From Gemmobacter sp. (GTDB lineage: Bacteria > Pseudomonadota > Alphaproteobacteria > Rhodobacterales > Rhodobacteraceae), in NCBI GenBank assembly GCA_031260425.1, contig JAIRJX010000203.1, positions 1-32,565 on the forward strand: a DNA stretch of 32,565 nt, read 5' to 3'. The position numbers and the translations under genes were made by a program. A model generated the notes under the pieces. That model was not told the DNA's origin. It made no database searches and was given only the letters and a program-made list of their open reading frames with translations. Positions 17,982-25,859 of this stretch are shown piece after piece (within the stretch, counting starts at the first letter, position 1; each line of letters opens with the position of its first letter).

Positions 17982-18566
17982 TCAGCGCCCGCAGGTGGAA
18001 AGCTGCCCGGCGTAGCGGTCCGACCGGCTCTGCACCCGGTCGGCCACGTCGACCAGCCAGCTCTTCCCCTCATAGCTGCGGTTGATGAAACCGGTACGTC
18101 CCTCATGATAGGCGAGATACTGGCTGCGCGCATCCCCTTTGGATACGCCCAGCCTTTGCGCGGTGCCATCCATATACCAGCCCATGAAATCCGTCGCATC
18201 CTCGATCCGGTCGCGGCGGGCGCTGCGGTTGCGGGTTTCATTCTGGTATTCTTCCCATGTTCCGTCGAGCGCCTGGCTATAGCCATAGGCGGTGCTCTGC
18301 CGGCCCATGGGGATGATGCCCAGCACGAAGCGGTGCGGCGTGCGGGCATTGCCGATGAACTTGCTCTCCTGATGGATGGTTGCCATCTGCACGTGAACCG
18401 GGATGCCCCAGCGCCGTTCCGTCGTCTTCATCGCGCGGTAATATTCCGGCCGCTCGCGCATGATCGCGCAGGCGTCGTCGAGATTGCGGGGCGCCGAAAA
18501 CCTGCTTCCCCCGCCGCAGGAGGCAAGGAGGAGAAGAAGAATCGACGCACGGAGAAGTCTGCTCAT
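17982..18566 (-). CDS. Lytic transglycosylase (SLT-like) lipoprotein
   Basis: A 194-aa predicted lipoprotein. A short hydrophobic leader ends in lipobox LASC with Cys17 as the lipidation site. The catalytic region has the goose-lysozyme-like motif ATIHQESKF with Glu67, then STAYGYSQALDGTWEEYQ and LAYHEGRTGF, matching the ES.F / GY.Q / AYH pattern of SLT transglycosylases that cut peptidoglycan. The role would be local wall remodelling at the outer membrane. It is monocistronic as far as can be seen. Confidence 0.82.
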   Translation of the reverse strand: MSRLLRASILLLLLASCGGGSRFSAPRNLDDACAIMRERPEYYRAMKTTERRWGIPVHVQMATIHQESKFIGNARTPHRFVLGIIPMGRQSTAYGYSQALDGTWEEYQNETRNRSARRDRIEDATDFMGWYMDGTAQRLGVSKGDARSQYLAYHEGRTGFINRSYEGKSWLVDVADRVQSRSDRYAGQLSTCGR

Positions 18567-18774
18567 CTGCCCCTCGTGTGTCTTTGTTTTCGGTCAGGAT
18601 AGGGTAATTCCGGGGGCAGGGAAATGGGGCGGCGCCGGATTTGCTTCAGAAAAGCGCGAGGTGAGCGTGAGCGACTGTCGAGCCGCACCCGACAGATTGT
18701 TTCCTCCGAATCATCCGGCTCCGTGTGGACGCGGCGGCCGCCAGGGTTTAAACCGGCTTCGGTGGAGTGTGGCG

Positions 18775-19101
18775 ATGCTGAAGACGCAGGCGAAATATCA
18801 TCTCGGGCAGGTGCTGCGCCATCGCAAGCATCCGTTCCGTGGCGTCGTCTTCGATGTCGACGCGATCTTTTCGAATACCGAGGAATGGTATGCCAATATC
18901 CCTGAGGACAGCAGGCCCGACAAGGATCAGCCATTCTATCACCTGCTGGCCGAGAACGACCAGAGCTACTACGTCGCCTATGTCTCCGAGCAGAACCTGA
19001 TCCCTGACGAGACCGGCGAGCCGGTTGACCATCCTGATCTGCACGACCTGTTCGGCGATTTCGCCGACGGGTGCTATCCGCTCCAGTTCAACCTGAACTG
19101 A
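18775..19101 (+). CDS. hspQ: Heat shock protein HspQ (YccV-like)
   Basis: A 108-aa protein of the HspQ/YccV family. It shows KYHLGQVLRHRKHPFRGVVF, DVDAIFSNTEEWY, then DQPFYHLLAEN and YYVAYVSEQNL, the usual order. In enterobacteria HspQ is a heat-shock protein that modulates Lon protease and protein turnover. The start at 18775 is chosen because it gives the family's N-terminus; upstream in-frame codons run back into the transglycosylase gene. A 208-base divergent region precedes it. Confidence 0.93.
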   Translation: MLKTQAKYHLGQVLRHRKHPFRGVVFDVDAIFSNTEEWYANIPEDSRPDKDQPFYHLLAENDQSYYVAYVSEQNLIPDETGEPVDHPDLHDLFGDFADGCYPLQFNLN

Positions 19102-19422
19102 GGCCGAGAGCCACGCTACCCGGCATCCGCAGCCGCCAGGGTAGGAGCCAGTCTGGTGCGGTGCCGGTTTCACCGCCATGGGCACGCCTATTGCAGCATG
19201 GGCCACCGGATGTCCCCGGGGCAATCATGCCTTCGTTCTTCCCCTTCGCCTGCAAAGCCCATGCCTCGCCTGCACCAGGCATCGGTGCTGCGGTCTGCGG
19301 GGCCGCTCACGGCGCATAGGCGCCGCTACATCCTTGCCCACATGTGCTCGCGGTGACGGACCCACCGGGAGGAAATGGCCGTTCCGTGGCAATGACCCGG
19401 AGTGTGAACCGCTCGCCGCCCC
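19102..19422. other. Intergenic region without recognisable gene
   Basis: About 320 bases between the convergent hspQ and anti-sigma kinase genes. Short open frames exist on both strands but none has a ribosome site with a plausible protein. I see no tRNA T-loop pattern. The only structure noted is a perfect stem CGGCGC-ATAG-GCGCCG (19310-19325) without a T run. Confidence 0.6.
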
Positions 19423-19878
19423 TTATTCATTCACCGGCAACAGAAAGCAGAGTTCGTTCCAGCGGCCGCCCCGACAATAGCGCAGGTTTCGCGCAAGACT
19501 GCGAATCATGAACCAGCCGAAGCCGCCCTCCGGCAGCTCATCACTGCAATCGACCGGCTGGCCGGGCGGCAGTTCCAGCCCCGGCATCGGTGCTCCATGA
19601 TCGCGGATGCAGCAGCACAGGCCCCGCTCCAAAAGGCGGATCGTCACTTCGACCCCGCCCGGCACCAAGGCATAGGCATGTTCCACGATGTTGTTCAGCA
19701 CTTCGGCCAGCACGATCTCGGCCGTGCCCCGGCTGTCGGGTGACAGGGCTGCCAGACGCGGATCGGTGAACAGCAGCCCGAGCCCGCGCCGCACCGCCAG
19801 GGCGTCGCCTTGCAGAGCCAGCCGGATCGTCCAGGCCGCATCTCCCGTTTCCGGGCAGCAAGCCACCTCAGCCTGCAT
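19423..19878 (-). CDS. RsbW/SpoIIAB-like anti-sigma serine kinase
   Basis: A 151-aa GHKL-type ATPase (HATPase_c_2). The N-box reads LAEVLNNIVEHAY with Glu59, Asn63 and His67. The G1-like segment is IRDHGAPMP and the G2-like segment LPEGGFGWFMIRSLA. Proteins of this type phosphorylate a STAS antagonist and may bind a sigma factor or other partner. The gene overlaps the upstream STAS gene by 11 bases, so the pair is co-translated. No sigma factor or PP2C phosphatase is in the window, so the regulated target is unknown. Cysteine content is unusually high (CCC at about 88-90). Confidence 0.87.
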   Translation of the reverse strand: MQAEVACCPETGDAAWTIRLALQGDALAVRRGLGLLFTDPRLAALSPDSRGTAEIVLAEVLNNIVEHAYALVPGGVEVTIRLLERGLCCCIRDHGAPMPGLELPPGQPVDCSDELPEGGFGWFMIRSLARNLRYCRGGRWNELCFLLPVNE

Positions 19879-20203
19879 TCCGGTACTCTTCCGGCAGCAC
19901 GGGATGGATGCGGAACACGCTGTCCATCCGGGTCAGGCGGAACACCTTCTCCACCGTAGGTGTCAGCCCCGCCAGCTCCAGTCGCTGTTCCGGCCCCAGC
20001 AGTTTCATCACCGCCACCACCGCGCCCAACCCCGAACTGTCGAGAAACTTCACTTCCGACATGTCCAGTATGACTGGTCCGGCCCAGCCCGCCGTCACCT
20101 CGCGCATCCTGTCCTTGAAGCGGATCGCTGCGGCGGCGTCGATCCGCTCCTCCCGCACCTGAACCAGCAGCAGCCCTTCGGCCGTCCGCGCCTGCACATC
20201 CAT
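19868..20203 (-). CDS. STAS-domain anti-sigma factor antagonist
   Basis: A 111-aa single STAS domain. It has the SpoIIAA-type phosphorylation motif VKFLDSSGLGAVV, with the likely phosphoserine at Ser56, preceded by the strand GPVILDMSE. AAGGAGA lies 6 bases upstream of the ATG. It is the first gene of a two-gene unit with the kinase at 19423-19878, the usual partner-switch pair. Divergent from the thiolase gene across 79 bases. Confidence 0.9.
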   Translation of the reverse strand: MDVQARTAEGLLLVQVREERIDAAAAIRFKDRMREVTAGWAGPVILDMSEVKFLDSSGLGAVVAVMKLLGPEQRLELAGLTPTVEKVFRLTRMDSVFRIHPVLPEEYRNAG

Positions 20204-20282
20204 GCCGCTCTCCTTTCAGACTCGTTCTTGCAGGCTACCGGCAGTTCGTTAGCATTCCGTAAGCAGGAGAAGGAATGTGACG

Positions 20283-21452
20283 ATGGAAGAGGTAGTCATC
20301 CTTGGCGCAGCGCGCAGCGCGATGGGCGGGTTTCAGGGTGTCTTTACGCCGTTGAGCGCAGCGGAACTGGGGGGCGCGGCAATCAGGGCGGCACTGGCGG
20401 GCATCGACCCGGATCGGGTGGAGGAACTGGTGATGGGCTGTGTGCTGCCCGCGGGCCAGGGCCAGGCCCCGGCTCGGCAGGCGGGCTTCGCCGCTGGGCT
20501 TGGCGCGCAGGTGCCGGCGAGCACGCTGAACAAGATGTGCGGCTCTGGTATGCGGGCAGCGATGCTGGCCCATGACCAGATCGCGCTCGGCGCCACCGGG
20601 CTGATGGTGGCGGGAGGGATGGAAAGCATGACCAACGCTCCCTACATTCTGCCGAAGATGCGCGGCGGCGCGCGGATCGGCCATGCCGAGGTGCTCGACC
20701 ACATGTTCCTTGACGGGTTGGAGGACGCCTATGACAGGGGCCGCCTGATGGGCACCTTCGCCGAGGATTGCGCCGCCCGCTCCGGCTTCACCCGTGAGGC
20801 GCAGGATGAATACGCGCTGGCCTCGCTGACCCGGGCGCTGACGGCACAGGCCACGGGTGCTTTCGAGGGCGAGATCGCACCGATCATCGTCACGAGCCGC
20901 AAGGGCGAGGTCACCGTCACCGCCGACGAACAGCCCGCCAGCGCCCGGCCCGAGAAGATCCCGACGCTGAAGCCCGCCTTCCGGCCAGGCGGCACGGTGA
21001 CGGCGGCCAATTCCTCGTCGATCTCCGACGGGGCGGCGGCGCTGGTCATGGCCTCCGCCCGGGTTGCGATGGCGGAGGGGGGCGTGGTGCGCGCCCGCGT
21101 GCTGGGCCATGCCAGCCACGCCCATGCACCAGGCGATTTCCCCACCGCCCCGGTGCCGGCGGCGCGCAAGCTGATGGCTCGCCTCGGCTGGCGGGTGGAG
21201 GATGTCGACCTTTGGGAGGTGAACGAGGCTTTCGCCGTGGTGCCCATGGTCTTCATGGCCGAACTCGGCGTGCCGCATGAACGGATGAACGTGAATGGTG
21301 GGGCCTGCGCGCTTGGCCACCCCATCGGCGCATCGGGTGCGCGGATCATCGTAACACTGCTCAACGCACTGGAAAGGCGCGGGCTGCGGCGCGGCATCGC
21401 TGCCATCTGCATCGGCGGCGGAGAGGGCACCGCGATCGCCATCGAGCGCTGA
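20283..21452 (+). CDS. Acetyl-CoA acetyltransferase (thiolase)
   Basis: A 389-aa thiolase. The acyl-accepting cysteine is in LNKMCGSGM (Cys86). Further motifs are EVNEAFAVVP, CALGHPIGASGAR with the catalytic histidine, and CIGGGEGTAIA with the second cysteine near the C-terminus. It makes or splits acetoacetyl-CoA or longer 3-oxoacyl-CoAs. ATG at 20283 has AAGGA 8 bases upstream; the in-frame GTG at 20277 is too close to it. It stands alone between the STAS pair and msrC. It could supply the thiolytic end of the aryl-CoA pathway, but nothing ties it specifically to that operon. Confidence 0.92.
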   Translation: MEEVVILGAARSAMGGFQGVFTPLSAAELGGAAIRAALAGIDPDRVEELVMGCVLPAGQGQAPARQAGFAAGLGAQVPASTLNKMCGSGMRAAMLAHDQIALGATGLMVAGGMESMTNAPYILPKMRGGARIGHAEVLDHMFLDGLEDAYDRGRLMGTFAEDCAARSGFTREAQDEYALASLTRALTAQATGAFEGEIAPIIVTSRKGEVTVTADEQPASARPEKIPTLKPAFRPGGTVTAANSSSISDGAAALVMASARVAMAEGGVVRARVLGHASHAHAPGDFPTAPVPAARKLMARLGWRVEDVDLWEVNEAFAVVPMVFMAELGVPHERMNVNGGACALGHPIGASGARIIVTLLNALERRGLRRGIAAICIGGGEGTAIAIER

Positions 21453-21622
21453 GGCCCGGACGGAAACCGCACATCCGGGAATTCGGGCCGACGTGAGGAG
21501 CCGTCTGTTTCGTTGATTCGATGGAGGCGTCCGGTCGCCAGGCCTGGCCCGCCGCCCGGATTTGGGCCTTTTCCCGGCAAGTCGTCCTCTGTTACCTTTG
21601 GTCAATCACTCCGGAGATCGAA

Positions 21623-22081
21623 ATGAGCGTCGATTACCCCGTACTCTCCCGCCGGATCGCGGCGCTTTGCCATGGCGAGACCGATACGGTCGCGCTGATG
21701 GCAACGGTGGTCTGCGAGATTCATCAGGCCCATCCGATGTCGGACTGGACCGGCTTCTACCGTGTGGTGGCGCGGGAATTGCTGAAGATCGGCCCCTATC
21801 AGGGCGGGCATGGCTGCCTGGTCATCCCGTTTTCGCGCGGGGTCTGTGGTGCCGCGGCACGGAGCGGCGAGGTGCAGCTCGTGCCGGATGTGGAGGCATT
21901 TGCCGATCACATCGCCTGCTCCTCCACCACCCGATCGGAATTGGTGATCCCGGTGCGCAATGCGACCGGCGTCCTGCTCGGGGTGCTTGATCTCGACAGC
22001 AATACCGAGGCGGCCTTCACCGAAGAGGATGCCCGCCACCTGACCACCATTCTCGACGAGGTATTCGCCCATGCCGGATGA
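21623..22081 (+). CDS. msrC: GAF-domain free methionine-(R)-sulfoxide reductase
   Basis: A 152-aa single GAF domain of the fRMsr family, which reduces free L-methionine-(R)-sulfoxide. The three active-site cysteines of the family are present: GGHGCLVIPF (Cys65), SRGVCGAA (Cys75) and DHIACSS (Cys99), with VLLGVLDLDS after them. Family length is about 150-165 aa. The start at 21623 gives the normal N-terminus. It overlaps the next gene by 11 bases, suggesting co-translation with the GFA-domain protein. Confidence 0.9.
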   Translation: MSVDYPVLSRRIAALCHGETDTVALMATVVCEIHQAHPMSDWTGFYRVVARELLKIGPYQGGHGCLVIPFSRGVCGAAARSGEVQLVPDVEAFADHIACSSTTRSELVIPVRNATGVLLGVLDLDSNTEAAFTEEDARHLTTILDEVFAHAG

Positions 22082-22850
22082 GATGATGCGGGGAAGCTGC
22101 CTTTGCGGTGCGGTGGCCTTCGAGGTCACCCAGCCGTTGCGCGATGTGGTCGCCTGCCATTGCGCGCAATGCCGCAAGCAATCGGGGCATTACTGGGCGG
22201 CGACCTCGGCGCCGCACGCGCAGTTCCGGCTCACACGGGAGGAGGGGCTGGTCTGGTATCGCGCCTCGCCGGCAGCGCGGCGGGGACATTGCGGACGCTG
22301 CGGCGCCATGCTCTTCTGGCAGCGGGAGGGCGAGGCGCGGATCTCCTTCTCGCCCGGCGCGCTGGAGGGGATTACGGGCCTTCACATCGCCAGGCATATC
22401 CTCGCCGAAGAAGGTGGCGACTATTATCCGGAGAGCACGGCAGAGCACCCGCCGCCGGGCGATCGGTTGCGTGGCTCCTGTCTTTGCGGCGGCTGCGCTT
22501 TCAACCTGCCCGCTCCGGCGGGTGGGATTATCGCCTGCCACTGCACGCAATGCCGCAGGCTTTCGGGCCATTTCAGCGCCAGCTTCGATCTGGACGAGGC
22601 GGAACTGGTCTGGGAGCGGCGCGACACGTTGGCCGAATATGGCACGCCGGCATGCGGCATGCGGGGCTTCTGCAGCGCCTGTGGCGCCAGCCTGTGGTTC
22701 CGGGCGACGGGCGGCGCCTTCTCGGTGGAGGCCGGGGCGATCGACGGGGCGACCGGTGGGAAGCTGGTTCGGCATATCTTCACCGCCAACAAGGGCGATT
22801 ACTACGATCTGGAGGACGGGCTGCCACAGTTCTTGGCTGCGGAGCCTTGA
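22071..22850 (+). CDS. Tandem GFA-domain (CENP-V/GFA) protein
   Basis: A 259-aa protein built from two copies of the GFA domain, which binds zinc through cysteines. Copy 1 (about 5-120): GSCLCGAVAF, ACHCAQCRKQSG, HCGRCGAML. Copy 2 (about 133-250): GSCLCGGCAF, ACHCTQCRRLSG, FCSACGASL. Each copy ends in a similar GDYY segment. Single-domain relatives include glutathione-dependent formaldehyde-activating enzyme, but most family members have no known reaction, so no substrate is assigned. Most GFA proteins carry one domain of about 130 aa, so this is an internal duplication or fusion. Starts inside the 3' end of msrC; a later in-frame ATG at 22083 is possible. Confidence 0.9.
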   Translation: MPDEMMRGSCLCGAVAFEVTQPLRDVVACHCAQCRKQSGHYWAATSAPHAQFRLTREEGLVWYRASPAARRGHCGRCGAMLFWQREGEARISFSPGALEGITGLHIARHILAEEGGDYYPESTAEHPPPGDRLRGSCLCGGCAFNLPAPAGGIIACHCTQCRRLSGHFSASFDLDEAELVWERRDTLAEYGTPACGMRGFCSACGASLWFRATGGAFSVEAGAIDGATGGKLVRHIFTANKGDYYDLEDGLPQFLAAEP

Positions 22851-22916
22851 CAGCCGGGTGGGCGGCGCGAAACACTGTCCCGACCGGCGGGATAATTGGC
22901 CGGAGAAGGAGTTCAG

Positions 22917-23681
22917 GTGGCGCTCAGTTTCCGTCAGGGCGAGATTCTGGCTATCGCGCGCAGCGAGGGCAAGGTGGTGGTCGAGACGCTGGCCGAACGC
23001 TTCGGTGTCACGCTCCAGACCATCCGGCGTGACCTGACGGATCTGGCGGAGGCCGGGCACCTCGACCGGGTGCATGGCGGCGCGGTAATCCGCAGCGGTG
23101 TCAGCAATATCGGCTATGAGGAGCGGCGGGCGCTGAACGATGCCGCCAAGGCCGCCATCGGTCGCGCCTGTGCGCAGGCGCTGCCGGACAATTGTTCGGT
23201 CATCCTCAATCTCGGCACCACGACGGAGGCGGTGGCGCGTGAGCTGCTGCATCACCGGCAGATCACTGTGGTGACGAACAATATGAACGTGGCGAATATC
23301 CTTGTCGCCAATCCTTCCTGCGAGATCATGGTGGCGGGTGGCGCGCTGCGCCGGTCAGATGGCGGGCTGGTGGGCGATCTCGCCTCGCAATTCATTGCGC
23401 AGTTCAAGGTGGATTACGGCATCATCGGCATCTCGGCGCTGGATTCTGCTGATGGCGATCTGCTGGACTATGACCTGAACGAGGTGCGGGTGTCGCAGGC
23501 GATCATCCGGCAATCGCGCAAGGTGTTTCTGGTGGCCGACGCAGCAAAGCTGACGCGCAGCGCGCCGGTGAAGCTGTGCAACCTGTCCGAGATCGACGCC
23601 ATCTTCACCGATGCCCCGTTGCCGCAGCATCTGGCAGAGCTTTGCGCCGGGGCGGGGACCGAAATTCACATCGCGAGCTGA
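22917..23681 (+). CDS. glpR: DeoR-family glycerol-3-phosphate regulon repressor GlpR
   Basis: A 254-aa DeoR-type repressor. The N-terminal helix-turn-helix covers VVVETLAERFGVTLQTIRRD. DRVHGGAV follows, then the DeoR effector domain with ILNLGTTTEAVARELL, VVTNNMNVANIL, VAGGALRRSDGGLVG and the YDLNEVRVSQAII segment. GTG at 22917 is chosen because AAGGAG (22906-22911) sits 5 bases upstream; a TTG at 22896 lies before that site. Assignment to GlpR rests on overall resemblance and on glpD being the next gene. It would repress glpD until glycerol-3-phosphate binds. Confidence 0.9.
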   Translation: MALSFRQGEILAIARSEGKVVVETLAERFGVTLQTIRRDLTDLAEAGHLDRVHGGAVIRSGVSNIGYEERRALNDAAKAAIGRACAQALPDNCSVILNLGTTTEAVARELLHHRQITVVTNNMNVANILVANPSCEIMVAGGALRRSDGGLVGDLASQFIAQFKVDYGIIGISALDSADGDLLDYDLNEVRVSQAIIRQSRKVFLVADAAKLTRSAPVKLCNLSEIDAIFTDAPLPQHLAELCAGAGTEIHIAS

Positions 23682-24100
23682 CGCCCGGAAACCATGGGTG
23701 TCCGGCCAGGCCGATTCGTGTTCGCCAGCCGGCTGATGAGGCGAAGCGGAAAGCCCGGACCGCAGGAGCGCATCAGCACATACGCCCGGCCGAGTGTCCA
23801 GCGGCCCGCTCGGTGAGAGCGGACCGGTATTCATCCCGGGCGCTCATGCGGCCAGGGCCGTGATCTCCCGCCCACCCCTGATCCCCGCTCTTCACCCCGA
23901 CACTCGACCTCGGGCATGACCGGGCATTGCCCGGTGGCGCCTTTCGCGCCCTATTTCTGGGTGTGGACAGGGGCCTGCACGGGCACCCCGGGGTGAGCGC
24001 TCATGTGCATGGTTCCCGGGTCGCATCCTGAATGCCGGGCCGTCCCAGAACAGCGAGAGACGGCATGACCAGACTGCAACCTAACGTCACAAGCTCGGTG
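23682..24100. other. Hairpin-rich noncoding spacer between glpR and glpD
   Basis: No convincing gene on either strand. Structures seen: a stem CCGGA...TCCGG with inner ACC/GGT just after the glpR stop (23685-23705), perhaps a weak terminator; ACCGGGC-ATT-GCCCGGT (23919-23935); GGCGC-CTTTC-GCGCC (23936-23950); and the 12-base palindrome CACCCCGGGGTG (23984-23995). None is followed by a T run. The spacing is long for genes otherwise packed closely. Confidence 0.55.
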
Positions 24101-24109
24101 TGCGCATTT

Positions 24110-24181
24110 TTGTTGCTAAATAGAGCGAAATCGAACATAATATATGCATAAAATGGAATAAATCGCGCAATATCGAACAGG
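24110..24181 (+). promoter_or_regulatory. glpD promoter region with candidate GlpR half-sites
   Basis: Strongly AT-rich against its surroundings. CGAACATA (24132-24139) equals one half of the E. coli GlpR operator (consensus TATGTTCG...CGAACATA), and the CGA at 24126-24128 falls where the other half's CGA would be. TCGAACA recurs at 24173-24179, exactly 42 bases, four helical turns, from the first copy (24131-24137). TTGTTG (24110-24115) and CATAAT (24136-24141) could be promoter hexamers, with spacing wider than ideal, so the exact promoter is uncertain. Confidence 0.55.
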
Positions 24182-24191
24182 GTTGCATTAC

Positions 24192-25859
24192 ATGAGCCTG
24201 GATCACATCATCCATTCCCTTGAGACCGCTCCGGTCGACCTTTTCGTCATCGGCGGCGGAGTGAACGGTTGCGGCATCGCGCGCGATGCGGCGGGACGGA
24301 GGCTTTCCGTCACGCTGGCCGAGCAGGGTGATCTGGCGCAGGGCACCTCGTCGGCCTCGACCAAGCTGTTTCATGGCGGGCTGCGCTACCTTGAATTCTT
24401 CGAATTCCGCCTGGTGCGCGAGGCGCTGGAGGAACGCGAGACGCTGCTTTCCGTCATGCCGCATATCAGTTGGCCGATGCGCTTCGTGCTGCCCTTTTCG
24501 TCTCAGATGCGGTTCGAGGGCGGCACGCCCGCCGCGCGGCTGCTGGGACGGGTTTTCCCATGGTTGAAGGGGCGGCGGTCGGCCTGGATGATCCGGCTGG
24601 GGCTTTTTCTTTACGACCATCTCGGCGGCCGGAAGATCCTGCCGGGCACCCGACGGCTCGATCTTGCTTCCGATCCTGCCGGGCAGGTGCTGAAACCGGG
24701 TTTCCGTCTCGGCTGGGAATATTCCGATTGCTGGGTGCAGGATGCGCGCCTCGTCGTGTTGAATGCCCGTGACGCAGAGGCGCGGGGGGCAAGCATCCTG
24801 ACCCGCACCCGTGTTGTCTCTGCCCGCCGTGCCGGTGATCTGTGGGAGATCGAGACCGAAGGTCCGCAAGGCCTGATGACCCATCGCGCCCGTGCGCTGG
24901 TCAATGCCGGCGGACCCTGGGTGGGCGAGGTCATCCGCGACGTGGTGCATGTCCGCTCTGACGAGAGCGTCCGGCTGGTGCGCGGCAGCCATATCGTCGT
25001 GCCGAAGCTTTATGACCATGACCGCTGCTATTTCTTCCAGGGTAGCGACGGGCGGATCATCTTCCTGATCCCCTATGAGGGGGACTTCACCCTGATCGGC
25101 ACCACTGACATCGACCACCATGCCCGCCCTGAAGACGCCCGCTGCACGGAGGCAGAGCGCGACTATCTCTGCGAGTGCACCAGCCGCTACCTTGCCCGCC
25201 CGGTGCGGCCGTGGGATGTGATCTGGAGCTATTCGGGGGTGCGACCGCTTCATGACGATGGCGCTTCGTCGGCCACGGCGGTGACGCGGGAATATGCACT
25301 CGGCCTCGATACCGATGGCCCGCCGCTGCTCAATGTGTTCGGCGGCAAGATCACCACCTATCGCCGGCTGGCCGAGGCGGCGCTGGCGAAGCTTTCACCG
25401 TTCTTCCCGCAGGCCGGACAGGGCTGGACAGCTGGCGTGCCGCTGCCCGGCGGCGATTTCCCGGTGGACGGCGTGGCGGCGTTGATCGCCCGGCTGCGCG
25501 CGGCCTATCCGTTCCTGACCGGGGCCCATGCCACACGGCTGGTCCGCAGCTACGGCACCGAGGCTTTCGCTCTGCTGGGTAGTGCGCGCAGCCCCGAAGA
25601 ACTCGGTCCCGATTTCGGCGCCACGCTGACGGAAGCCGAAGTGCGCTGGCTGATGGCGAAGGAATATGCCCGCACTGCCGACGATATCCTGTGGCGGCGC
25701 AGCAAGCTTGGCCTGCGTCTGGCACCGGGGCAGGTCGCCGCCCTGCAGGAGTTCATGGCACAGGAAGCCGGAACCGCCATTGCCGACGAAGCGCCGCAGC
25801 CCGACGACGGGATATGGTCGGACTCGGAGCGGCTCTGCCGCGTCAGCTATCCATCTTGA
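24192..25859 (+). CDS. glpD: Aerobic glycerol-3-phosphate dehydrogenase
   Basis: Membrane-associated FAD enzyme that oxidises glycerol-3-phosphate to dihydroxyacetone phosphate and feeds electrons to quinone. The 555-aa product starts with the FAD motif [20 protein letters not shown], then [18 protein letters not shown], the signature of this family. Further on are [24 protein letters not shown] and [16 protein letters not shown]. The ATG at 24192 gives the standard N-terminus; the ribosome site is weak. The 3' end overlaps the convergent lepA gene by 17 bases. No glycerol kinase or transporter is in the window. Confidence 0.96.
   Translation: MSLDHIIHSLETAPVDLFVIGGGVNGCGIARDAAGRRLSVTLAEQGDLAQGTSSASTKLFHGGLRYLEFFEFRLVREALEERETLLSVMPHISWPMRFVLPFSSQMRFEGGTPAARLLGRVFPWLKGRRSAWMIRLGLFLYDHLGGRKILPGTRRLDLASDPAGQVLKPGFRLGWEYSDCWVQDARLVVLNARDAEARGASILTRTRVVSARRAGDLWEIETEGPQGLMTHRARALVNAGGPWVGEVIRDVVHVRSDESVRLVRGSHIVVPKLYDHDRCYFFQGSDGRIIFLIPYEGDFTLIGTTDIDHHARPEDARCTEAERDYLCECTSRYLARPVRPWDVIWSYSGVRPLHDDGASSATAVTREYALGLDTDGPPLLNVFGGKITTYRRLAEAALAKLSPFFPQAGQGWTAGVPLPGGDFPVDGVAALIARLRAAYPFLTGAHATRLVRSYGTEAFALLGSARSPEELGPDFGATLTEAEVRWLMAKEYARTADDILWRRSKLGLRLAPGQVAALQEFMAQEAGTAIADEAPQPDDGIWSDSERLCRVSYPS

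Noticed and set aside
19102..19422. Several 60-100 codon open frames and a possible RNA gene in the hspQ downstream region
   Set aside because: No ribosome site with plausible protein, no tRNA arm pattern, and only one short stem without a T run.
22896..22916. TTG start for glpR
   Set aside because: It lies upstream of the AAGGAG ribosome site; GTG at 22917 is 5 bases after that site.
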